Assembly (NCBI GenBank): GCA_913056375.1
Contig: CAJXNF010000215.1
Span: 1-5,620, forward strand
DNA length: 5,620 nt
From: an uncultured Pseudomonadota bacterium
GTDB lineage: Bacteria; SAR324; NAC60-12
Reading direction: 5' to 3'
Shown in pieces: positions 1 to 5,460 of the stretch. The notes under the pieces were generated by a model. That model was not told where the DNA came from, searched no databases, and was given only the letters and a program-made list of their open reading frames with translations. The position numbers and the translations under genes were made by a program. The first letter of the stretch is position 1. Every line of letters begins with the position of its first letter.

Positions 1-1
1 T

Positions 2-319
2 ATTCTGGCAGGCCGCAATTATGGAGCGCATGGACTGAAACTCTTCTTCAAGGTTATCCTGCCGGGCTCCTTGCCATCAATTTTTTCAGGGATGCGAGTT
101 GCTCTTGGAATGGCCCTGATCGTGATCATTGCAGTCGAATTTCTTCGAGCCGAGAAGGGGGTTGGCTACCTGATTTACTACAACTGGGAGATCCTGGCGC
201 CAGAGAAGATGTATGCCGGTTTGATCACAGTCATGCTGATCGGCATCCTGACAACCCTGGTCTTGAAACTGCTGCAGTATCTGGCGCTTCCCTGGAAACG
301 CCACTCTCTCTTCAAATGA
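2..319 (+). CDS. ABC transporter inner-membrane permease, C-terminal part (SsuC/TauC-like)
   Basis: The gene is cut by the left window edge; the last 105 residues are visible, roughly the final 40% of a usual 250-280 residue permease. The reading frame is open from base 2, so the TTG at 71 is internal (codon 24 of the visible part) and not a start. The cytoplasmic EAA loop that docks on the ATPase subunit is present: a conserved Gly at visible residue 11 and Ile-Leu-Pro at 19-21, followed by the typical SLPSIFSGMR continuation. Two hydrophobic helices follow, at about residues 27-49 and 70-94, then a short basic tail. This arrangement is characteristic of BPD-type permeases of the nitrate/sulfonate/taurine family (SsuC, TauC, ThiX and relatives). 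These work with a periplasmic binding protein and an ATPase, both presumably encoded to the left. The substrate cannot be read from this fragment. The gene probably shares a transcript with the flavoprotein gene 33 bp downstream. Confidence 0.9.
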   Translation: MLAGRNYGAHGLKLFFKVILPGSLPSIFSGMRVALGMALIVIIAVEFLRAEKGVGYLIYYNWEILAPEKMYAGLITVMLIGILTTLVLKLLQYLALPWKRHSLFK

Positions 320-340
320 CTTGTTCCTCCAATTTTCCCC

Positions 341-347
341 AGAGAGG
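341..347 (+). promoter_or_regulatory. Ribosome binding site of the FAD oxidoreductase gene
   Basis: AGAGAGG lies 5 nt before the ATG at 353, inside the 33-bp gap after the permease stop. It is a moderate Shine-Dalgarno match and supports the ATG at 353 as the start. The gap shows no terminator hairpin, which fits co-transcription with the permease gene. Confidence 0.55.
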
Positions 348-352
348 CTTCG

Positions 353-1606
353 ATGGAATCCTTTGACGTCATTGTCTGTGGGGGAGGTGCTGCAGGGATT
401 GGCGCTGCTGTTGGAGCAGCCCAATCTGGGGCTAGGGTCGCCCTTTTGGAACGCTACGGCTTCTTGGGTGGAGCCGCGACCAATTCGCAGGTGTTGTCTT
501 ACTGCGGTTTCTATCAATGCGACGCACGAGGAGATCGTGCCATCGGGGGTGTTGGTTACCAGGTGCTGTTGGAACTGGCAAAGCTGGGGGAAGAGATACA
601 ACCACGCCGCTCCGAATTAACTGGGAACCGTATCATCTTACTGGATCCTGAGAAGCTGAAATATACCCTCGATCAACTCGTGCTTTCACATCGAGTAGAA
701 CTCTTTCTTCACACCACTGTTGTTGATGTGAAAAAGCAGGGGGATCATCTTGAGGCGATTGACCTGGTAGGTCTATTTCAGCAAAGATCACTCTCGGGAA
801 GGGCCTTTGTTGATGCGACCGGCAATGGCCAGCTTGCCAGATTTACGGGCCTCCCTTGCAGCCTAAATCTACAGGAACAGACTCTCCAGTCCATGTCACT
901 TCCCATTCGACTGGGAGGTCTCGCCAAGGATCTGACGATTGATCGAGAGGCCATCAAAATGGCTGTGGAGTTATACAATCGGCGAGCGGTTTATCAGATC
1001 CCCCGTCAGGATGGTGGAGTTTTTATGAGGGTTCCTAATTCCAATGACTGGCTCTGGATGATTGTCGATCTTGGACTAGATGATGTTCAGGAAGAGTTAG
1101 TCACAAAGGCAGAGTGGATGGGACGCAAGATCGCACATGACTGCGTGGAAGTTCTACGTGCTGAAGTAGGGGGATTTGAGAACTGCCACATCGTGAATAC
1201 TGGACCACAAATTGGTATTCGAGAAGCCTGGCGTCCTGAGGCTCAATACACACTGAAACGAGAAGATTTGGCGAGTGGCAGAAAATTTGACTCCGGGATC
1301 GCTCGTGCCGCCTGGCCGATGGAAGATCACTCCAAGCCGGGGAAGCCGTCTTATCATCCGATCGGGGGGGCCGGTTATGGTTTAATCCCCCTAGAGTCGC
1401 TCTCTACAAAGATTCCCAATCTTTGGTTGGCTGGCCGTACCATTGGGGCGGATGCTGCTGCCTATGGTTCTATTCGGGTAATGGGAACATCCTTCGCCAC
1501 GGGACAAGCTGCCGGTGTGGCTGCAGCGCTCTTCGCGCAACAAGATGAACCCCCTCAGTCACACCAGGTGATTGAAGATCTCAAGGCTCAGGATGCCTTG
1601 GTCTGA
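353..1606 (+). CDS. FAD-dependent oxidoreductase (FAD_oxidored family)
   Basis: This is a complete 417-residue flavoprotein, probably cytosolic, since no signal peptide is seen. The N-terminal Rossmann fold carries GGGAAG at residues 10-15 (Gly10, Gly12, Gly15) and Glu33 at the end of the second strand, the usual ligand of the FAD ribose. FLGG follows at 37-40. A second FAD motif, DATGNG, is at 154-159. The segment around 286-305 (IGIRE, then YTLKREDL) matches the iGxRExRR...Y.l..eD pattern of the FAD_oxidored family (Pfam PF12831). The C-terminal FAD-binding end is clear: LWLAGRTIGAD at 357-367 and RVMGTSFATGQAAG at 375-388. The family oxidises varied small molecules, and the natural substrate is usually unknown. 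The gene follows an ABC permease gene, so a role in catabolism of the imported compound is plausible but inferred. The length is normal and no domain is missing. Its stop is 2 bp from the stop of the convergent dehydrogenase gene. Confidence 0.9.
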   Translation: MESFDVIVCGGGAAGIGAAVGAAQSGARVALLERYGFLGGAATNSQVLSYCGFYQCDARGDRAIGGVGYQVLLELAKLGEEIQPRRSELTGNRIILLDPEKLKYTLDQLVLSHRVELFLHTTVVDVKKQGDHLEAIDLVGLFQQRSLSGRAFVDATGNGQLARFTGLPCSLNLQEQTLQSMSLPIRLGGLAKDLTIDREAIKMAVELYNRRAVYQIPRQDGGVFMRVPNSNDWLWMIVDLGLDDVQEELVTKAEWMGRKIAHDCVEVLRAEVGGFENCHIVNTGPQIGIREAWRPEAQYTLKREDLASGRKFDSGIARAAWPMEDHSKPGKPSYHPIGGAGYGLIPLESLSTKIPNLWLAGRTIGADAAAYGSIRVMGTSFATGQAAGVAAALFAQQDEPPQSHQVIEDLKAQDALV

Positions 1607-1608
1607 GA

Positions 1609-2481
1609 TCAACTGTTTGGTTTGGATGATTTGATGAAGGGATAAATGCGGAACTGATCCTGAGTTCGGTCTTCTGCAACAAAGTCAGCAACCCGTTCCA
1701 AAGCCTTGGCAATCACCGTGTTGTCGGTTCCCTGTCGCAAGGCATCCTCAACAAACAGCCTAAGGTCTTTTTCAATGATGTGAGCCTCACAGCCAGAGTT
1801 GAATTTTCCGGAAGCCACAAATTTCGGAAAGGTCTGGCTTGTCGCAAAACTCTGTCCAGAGCTTGCGTTGATCACCGCCAGCATCGTTTCCAGTTGTAAG
1901 CCACCAGATTCTCCGTAGGCCAGGGCCTCGCTAGTCGTCACATAAGAGGAAATGCAAAGCGCATTGTTGATCATTTTCATTTGCTGCCCTTGTCCGGCTT
2001 CCTCTCCCACGACAAAGACGTTTGCTGAATAACACTCGATCAGTGGGCGAACTTGGTCAATTTGGTTCACAGGTCCAGATACCATACTCGTGAGAGTTCC
2101 TTCAACAGCCCTAAACCGTAGACCCGAAACAGGACTGTCCACATAGCCAAGACCTGCTTTGGTCAGCACTTGAGCATTCTTGGCAGCAGCAGCAGGACCA
2201 ATGGTGCAGGTATCCACGATCACACACTCATCGGTCTGCATTTCCGCAATTTCTTGAACAACGAGCTGATTGACCTCCACGGTAGGTAGCGATAAAGCTA
2301 CCACTTGGGCACGCTCCACCACCTCGGCATTGGATGCTGCAATCAAGCTGTTCTCGGGAGCTCTTTCTCTTGTTCCAGCAATATCATGAACCAGGAGGCG
2401 GTAGCCTTTACGAGCAATGTGCTGCGCCATAGGTTGCCCCATGTTTCCCAAGCCAATAAAGCCGAAGAGTTTGTCTTTCAT
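1609..2481 (-). CDS. NAD(P)-dependent beta-hydroxyacid dehydrogenase, 3-hydroxyisobutyrate dehydrogenase family
   Basis: This 290-residue protein has the usual length of the 3-hydroxyisobutyrate / tartronate semialdehyde reductase / GLYR1 family, which oxidises beta-hydroxyacids or reduces the semialdehydes with NAD(P). The N-terminal Rossmann motif is GFIGLGNMG at residues 7-15. DTCTIGP at 90-96 corresponds to the family's D-x-S/T region. The substrate loop begins DSPVSG at 115-120. The catalytic Lys is Lys169 in GQGQQMKMINN (163-173), followed by the all-alpha dimerisation domain, with KDL at 238-240. The substrate loop is unusual: after PVSG it reads LRFRAVEGTL rather than the common G...A..GTL form, so substrate choice may differ from true 3-hydroxyisobutyrate. 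The ATG start sits just before the Rossmann motif as in relatives, but no good Shine-Dalgarno is visible upstream. It converges on the FAD oxidoreductase gene with 2 bp between stops, so the transcripts must overlap or end inside the genes. A specific gene symbol is not justified. Confidence 0.88.
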   Translation of the reverse strand: MKDKLFGFIGLGNMGQPMAQHIARKGYRLLVHDIAGTRERAPENSLIAASNAEVVERAQVVALSLPTVEVNQLVVQEIAEMQTDECVIVDTCTIGPAAAAKNAQVLTKAGLGYVDSPVSGLRFRAVEGTLTSMVSGPVNQIDQVRPLIECYSANVFVVGEEAGQGQQMKMINNALCISSYVTTSEALAYGESGGLQLETMLAVINASSGQSFATSQTFPKFVASGKFNSGCEAHIIEKDLRLFVEDALRQGTDNTVIAKALERVADFVAEDRTQDQFRIYPFIKSSKPNS

Positions 2482-2580
2482 CGAGATTACAATTTAAAAA
2501 GGGAATTTTTTAGTGCCCGCATTCAATTGAGCCAGATAATCGCTGATACCAGGTGGTTGCTACTCAGAAAAGAATAGGTC
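2482..2580. other. 99-bp gap between the hydrolase and dehydrogenase genes
   Basis: This AT-rich spacer lies between two minus-strand genes. I see no stable hairpin followed by a T run on the minus strand, so there is no evident terminator for the hydrolase transcript. No convincing -35/-10 pair stands out for the dehydrogenase gene, although the last 30 bases before its ATG are very AT-rich. A plus-strand open frame crossing it lacks any coding signature. Confidence 0.4.
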
Positions 2581-3359
2581 CTAGTCGTGTGAAATCTTAC
2601 TCAAAAACTGAAAGAGTTGGGGTTGAACTGAACCTGTGTTGACAAAACCACCAATGTGATCACCTTCAACTGAAAAAAATTCCCAACCATGTTGCTTTGC
2701 TAACGATTTGCCTTTCTCAAAAATAACAGGTTCCTCCTCGCCTACCCACAAAAGTACAGGCACGTTTAGATTGGCGACCGCCGTCTCCAAACCCTCAACT
2801 TCCTCCATCTTATCAAAGATGATTCTGATAGCCGGCAAATGATCCTTGGGAAACTGCTCCAGGAAATCGTCATCAAAGATTTCTTGAGCTTTATCAAAAG
2901 TAAGTTTGCCAACATCCTGCCTCTTAATTTCTTCGGCAGTTCCTACTCCAGGGCAGTGTCCACCAAGCATCAAACTCTTTATTCGATGAGGATAAAATTT
3001 TGCCACAAAGCAACCTAATACCCCCCCATGGAATAACCAATAAAATGGGCTTTTTCGATTTTTTCGGCATCCATTACAGAAATAAAATCGAGAGCTAAGA
3101 GTCTACGATCATAGTTTGCAGCTTCCTCGGGTTTGGAACTTTCTCCATGTGAAAGACAATCAACAGATAGGCAGCGATAGCCCTTGTTGACAAAGAATTC
3201 AATGTATGTTGTCCCATTAATCTCTGGTGAATTCCAGTCCTCCTTCTTGCTTGTCAAACCATGCAGGAAGACTATTGTTTCATTCCCGTTCGGGCCATAT
3301 TGTTTATAGGCAATTTGTTGATCACGATTTTCAGTAAAGTATGTTTTTGAGTCTAACAT
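2581..3359 (-). pseudogene. Alpha/beta hydrolase, interrupted by a -1 base frameshift at a G7 run
   Basis: Two adjacent frames together make one alpha/beta-fold hydrolase. The first (3359 to stop TAG at 3015-3017) holds residues 1-114: the oxyanion-loop HG at 33-34, the DxxxHGES segment at 67-73, and the nucleophile elbow GYSMGG with Ser110 at 108-113. The second (open frame through GTG at 3006 to stop at 2581) holds the rest: the strand-rich core, GEEEP in the acid position and the catalytic His in GDHIGG. Adding one G to the run of seven G at 3021-3027 joins them as SMGG-VLGCFVAKFYPHRIK, a normal helix after the elbow, giving 259 residues, a typical family length. The acid is Glu (about residue 210 of the joined protein) rather than the usual Asp; the His is about 235. 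The ATG is well supported by GGGAG 8 nt upstream. The cause may be a recent mutation, a sequencing or assembly error, phase variation or recoding. The substrate is unknown (esterase, lactonase and dehalogenase-like enzymes share this fold). The locus is poorer in GC than its flanks. Confidence 0.85.
3021..3027 (-). repeat. Homopolymer of seven G (coding strand) at the frameshift
   Basis: The plus strand shows seven C, read as ATG GGG GGG TAT TAG on the coding strand. With seven G, translation stops two codons after Met-Gly-Gly. With eight G the frame continues through the rest of the hydrolase. The run also has the X XXX XXX form that permits -1 ribosomal slippage, which would give the same full-length product. 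Confidence 0.8.
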
Positions 3360-3367
3360 TTGACTAT

Positions 3368-3372
3368 CTCCC
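3368..3372 (-). promoter_or_regulatory. Ribosome binding site of the hydrolase gene
   Basis: GGGAG on the minus strand ends 8 nt before the ATG at 3359. This good spacing and match confirm the start and suggest that the gene is, or recently was, translated. Confidence 0.6.
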
Positions 3373-3385
3373 GCTTTTAGAGTCT

Positions 3386-3418
3386 AGATTTAGAAAAAGC
3401 CTCTATGGTTCTAAATCT
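3386..3418. repeat. Perfect 10-bp inverted repeat in the divergent hydrolase/queE gap
   Basis: AGATTTAGAA (3386-3395) and TTCTAAATCT (3409-3418) are exact reverse complements separated by 13 bp. A further TTTAGA copy lies at 3376-3381, in direct orientation relative to the one at 3389-3394, and the small palindrome TCTAGA lies between them at 3383-3388. The element sits midway in the 94-bp gap between two divergent starts, where an operator for a dimeric regulator could control both genes. The arms are AT-rich and no T run follows, so it is not a typical terminator. No regulator family can be named from the sequence. Confidence 0.5.
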
Positions 3419-3453
3419 GTTAGCTGATTTAATTACTTTTTCAATGTTCTTCT

Positions 3454-4101
3454 TTGACAATCATTAAAAACATTCAGGAAATCATTCCTCTGACGATCCA
3501 GGGAGAGGGATACCACGCAGGAAGAAGTTGTTCCTTTATTCGACTCTTCGGTTGCCCGGTTGGTTGCTGGTTTTGCGATACAGGCTATGCTCCAGGAGAC
3601 CGTGAGGATTTGAACAAACTCCCTCGATTGTCAGTAGACTATGAATCCCTGCGAGAACAATTGCAAAGTCGCTATGTCGTCATCAGTGGCGGGGAACCAC
3701 TCTTCCATCAAGATTTTGAGGAATTGCTTGAGAGATTGGTGGGAGACGACTTCGAAGTGGCGGTTGAAACGAGCGGGGCAAAGGCCTTCCCTTTTGAGAA
3801 GTTTCCACAGGTTTGGGTGACGTTCAGCCCAAAATTTCATGCAACAGATTATCTGAAAGACCAGCAGAACCAAACTTTCTGGACAAATTCTCAGGAAATT
3901 AAGGTGGTGATCCGTGAGGCTAATGATCTGGAAGTTTACGAGCAGTTACTAGATCAAGCAGCCCAACTTGGAATTCCGATCTATCTCCAACCAGAATGGT
4001 CTAAAAAACTAGAAGCTACCCCCCTGATTCTAAAGATTCTGCGACAGAAGCCAGATTGGAAAATTTCTGTACAACTCCACAAATATCTCCAGTTGCCCTG
4101 A
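3454..4101 (+). CDS. queE: 7-carboxy-7-deazaguanine synthase QueE (radical SAM)
   Basis: QueE converts 6-carboxytetrahydropterin to 7-carboxy-7-deazaguanine, the ring-contraction step on the way to preQ0 and the tRNA base queuosine, using S-adenosylmethionine and a 4Fe-4S cluster. The 215-residue protein shows the expected signatures in order: TIQGEGYHAGR at 14-24 (substrate and SAM region), FIRLFGC at 28-34, the canonical CX3CX2C cluster motif CPVGCWFC with Cys34, Cys38 and Cys41, then DT at 42-43. SGGEP follows at 78-82, ETSG at 105-108, the SPK signature at 125-127 and QLHKYL at 207-212 near the end. The CPVGC form and closing HKYL resemble the proteobacterial (E. coli-type) branch. The start is uncertain: the only usable codon upstream of the conserved part is TTG at 3454, a stop lies in frame at 3430, and the ATG at 3444 is out of frame. 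No Shine-Dalgarno is visible. Other queuosine genes are absent from the window. Confidence 0.93.
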   Translation: MTIIKNIQEIIPLTIQGEGYHAGRSCSFIRLFGCPVGCWFCDTGYAPGDREDLNKLPRLSVDYESLREQLQSRYVVISGGEPLFHQDFEELLERLVGDDFEVAVETSGAKAFPFEKFPQVWVTFSPKFHATDYLKDQQNQTFWTNSQEIKVVIREANDLEVYEQLLDQAAQLGIPIYLQPEWSKKLEATPLILKILRQKPDWKISVQLHKYLQLP

Positions 4102-4154
4102 ATTGCCTCATTCATTGGTATGATTCATCTCAGCTTTATCGATAGCTCCCAGAA
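4102..4154. other. 53-bp convergent gap between queE and the histidine phosphatase gene
   Basis: This short spacer lies between two converging stops. I see no GC-rich hairpin with a T run in either direction, so the point of transcription end is not evident here. Confidence 0.35.
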
Positions 4155-4715
4155 TTAGCGCAGTGGTTGAATGTTCAGTTGATCCCCGAATGATTCGATC
4201 TCGAAAGCTTGGGCAGTATCCGGGAAGCTATTCTCAATCTTTTTCGTTGCAGCCTTGTTCAATTCGTTCACCAGAGCACCAATCGGATCTCGATGTGAAA
4301 CTGCTATGAGATTCCTTCCAGCATGTTTCATTCGGATCTCCTCAAACCAACTCATCATCCGGCTCAGTACCATCGTTGGCGACTCGATGCCGTATTTCTC
4401 CGAGGAATCACTGAAATAATCTTTGGGTAGTTTGGTGAAAGGCTCTCCCTGAAAACTTCCCACATCTGTCTCTGTGATTCTTGGTTCCACTTCGATAGTT
4501 GACCCGACAATAGAGGAGATGATTTTAGCACTTTGGCGAGTCCGGTCCATTGGTGAAGCATAAATCAGCTCAAATGGCACATTCTCCCGCAGCTTTTCAG
4601 CAGTGTTTTTGATGTCCTGGCAGCCTTTGTCACTGAGAAAGTAACCAGGGATTTTGCCATAGATGATTTGCTTTGGGTTGAAAACCTCTCCATGTCGGAC
4701 TAAGAAAAGTTTCAT
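4155..4715 (-). CDS. Histidine phosphatase superfamily protein (phosphoglycerate mutase-like)
   Basis: Starting at the ATG at 4715 this is a 186-residue protein of the branch-1 histidine phosphatases, enzymes that remove or move phosphate through a phosphohistidine. The signature LVRHGE is at residues 5-10, with His8 the nucleophile. The conserved basic segment ASPMDRTRQSA is at 53-63 (Arg58), the proton-donor region TETDVGSFQGE at 81-91 (Glu82 the likely acid), and the second catalytic His is His141 in VSHRDPIGAL (139-148). The frame stays open to an ATG at 4811, but those 32 extra residues resemble no family N-terminus and would place the RHG motif unusually deep, so 4715 is preferred. No strong Shine-Dalgarno precedes either start. 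Relatives include alpha-ribazole phosphatase, broad sugar-phosphate phosphatases and SixA-like proteins; the exact substrate is not readable. It lies 113 bp downstream of maiA on the same strand and may be co-transcribed, though no role in tyrosine breakdown is known for the family. Confidence 0.87.
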   Translation of the reverse strand: MKLFLVRHGEVFNPKQIIYGKIPGYFLSDKGCQDIKNTAEKLRENVPFELIYASPMDRTRQSAKIISSIVGSTIEVEPRITETDVGSFQGEPFTKLPKDYFSDSSEKYGIESPTMVLSRMMSWFEEIRMKHAGRNLIAVSHRDPIGALVNELNKAATKKIENSFPDTAQAFEIESFGDQLNIQPLR

Positions 4716-4828
4716 CGATTTTGACGTTGGAATTTTTGAAAAATAGTGGTTTTGCTGAGTTGAGATTTGACATGCGAAGAGTGCCCGATTGCTCAAACAG
4801 AGTCTGAACAAAGATCATCACGTTTGAA
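4716..4828 (-). other. 113-bp gap between maiA and the histidine phosphatase gene, with a weak hairpin
   Basis: Shortly after the maiA stop, the minus-strand transcript can fold a 9-bp stem with two G-U pairs and a 5-nt loop (4789-4811, TTGTTCAGA / TTTGAGCAA arms). No T run follows, so it is at best a weak attenuator or mRNA-end structure. The rest of the gap, up to the ATG at 4715, is AT-rich and shows no clear promoter. Confidence 0.3.
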
Positions 4829-5449
4829 TCAGCTTCGGTCAGGATGAGCGTTGGCAAAGGCTGATAACTTTACAAGATTTTCTTCGATTCTGCAGAGTTT
4901 CGGGAAAGGTGTTAGATCAACCTCAAAACGACGGGCATTGTAGCATTGAGGCACCAAGCAGACATCTGCCAGAGTAGGGTTTTCCCCAAAGCAGTAATTG
5001 GTCCCCTCCACTATTTTTTCTAGTGCAGTGAAGCCCTCTGTAATCCAGTGATGATACCAGCGTAATTTCGCTTCTTCACTGACCCCCAGTGAACCCTTGA
5101 GGTACTGAAGAACTTGTAGATTGTTCAAGGGGTGAATGTCACAGGCGATGGTCTGGGCGATTGAGCGAACGTGAGCCCTTTGGAGAGAATCTGATGGGAG
5201 AAGTGCTGGTTCTGGATAGATTTCCTCGAGGTATTCAATGATTGCCAATGATTGCACAAGTAGGCCGGAATCAACCTGTAGTGAGGGAACACGACCCTGG
5301 GGATTGAGTTCCAAATATCCAGATTCTCGATGCTCAGCTTCCAGCAGATTGATTTTGGTTTTCTCGTAGGAGAGTCCCTTGATTTCAAGTGCAATCCGTA
5401 CTCGGTAAGCCGCCGAAGAGCGTGGGTAGTCGAAAAGTTTCAGTTCCAA
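4829..5449 (-). CDS. maiA: Maleylacetoacetate isomerase (zeta-class glutathione S-transferase)
   Basis: MaiA is a cytosolic glutathione-dependent enzyme that isomerises maleylacetoacetate to fumarylacetoacetate in the homogentisate branch of tyrosine and phenylalanine breakdown. The 206-residue protein is close to the usual 210-215. The N-terminal thioredoxin-like domain has the zeta-class active-site motif SSAAYRVRIAL (11-21), with Ser11/Ser12 at the glutathione thiol, NPQGRVPSL at 49-57 with the cis-Pro at 55, and QSLAIIEYLEE at 66-76. The helical domain has DIHPLNNLQVL (104-114), highly typical of this family, then NPTLADVCLVPQ (157-168) and YNARRF (170-175). It ends with AHPDR at 201-205, as MaiA proteins commonly do. 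The motif has Ala where eukaryotic zeta GSTs have Cys (SSC), a form common in bacterial MaiA. The start is TTG at 5449, supported by AAGGAG 5 nt upstream. It follows the fumarylacetoacetase gene with 9 bp between. Confidence 0.93.
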   Translation of the reverse strand: MELKLFDYPRSSAAYRVRIALEIKGLSYEKTKINLLEAEHRESGYLELNPQGRVPSLQVDSGLLVQSLAIIEYLEEIYPEPALLPSDSLQRAHVRSIAQTIACDIHPLNNLQVLQYLKGSLGVSEEAKLRWYHHWITEGFTALEKIVEGTNYCFGENPTLADVCLVPQCYNARRFEVDLTPFPKLCRIEENLVKLSAFANAHPDRS

Positions 5450-5454
5450 CTGCT

Positions 5455-5460
5455 CTCCTT
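5455..5460 (-). promoter_or_regulatory. Ribosome binding site of maiA overlapping the fumarylacetoacetase stop
   Basis: The minus strand reads TAAGGAG: the TAA stop of the upstream gene (5459-5461) shares two bases with the AAGGAG Shine-Dalgarno (5455-5460), which is 5 nt before the TTG start. This strong site decides the non-ATG start and points to translational coupling, in which ribosomes ending on the first gene load onto the second. Confidence 0.75.

Noticed and set aside
71..319. A short membrane protein starting at TTG 71
   Set aside because: The frame is open to the left edge, and the 23 residues before it complete the permease EAA loop.
86..601. 171-residue minus-strand open frame opposite the permease and flavoprotein starts
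   Set aside because: It is antisense to two genes with clear family motifs, and its own translation shows no domain or plausible composition.
2305..2577. 90-residue plus-strand open frame
   Set aside because: Most of it is antisense to the Rossmann domain of the dehydrogenase, and the rest crosses the gap without family signature or ribosome binding site.
2581..3006. Downstream hydrolase half as an independent gene starting at GTG 3006
   Set aside because: It lacks the nucleophile and oxyanion segments, and its in-frame upstream codons (VLGCF) continue the helix of the first half. It is the second part of one broken gene, although reinitiation cannot be excluded.
3396..3453. preQ1 riboswitch ahead of queE
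   Set aside because: A GGTTCTA stretch at 3407-3413 recalls the start of the class I aptamer, but the matching CC-rich strand, the pseudoknot A-rich tail and the correct order of elements are not seen.
4716..4811. N-terminal extension of the histidine phosphatase to the ATG at 4811
   Set aside because: The 32 extra residues do not resemble a signal peptide or family N-terminus. The family normally begins two to five residues before LVRHGE, which fits the ATG at 4715.
4789..4811. Intrinsic terminator after maiA
   Set aside because: A 9-bp stem with two G-U pairs can form, but the stem is not GC-rich and no T run follows on the minus strand.
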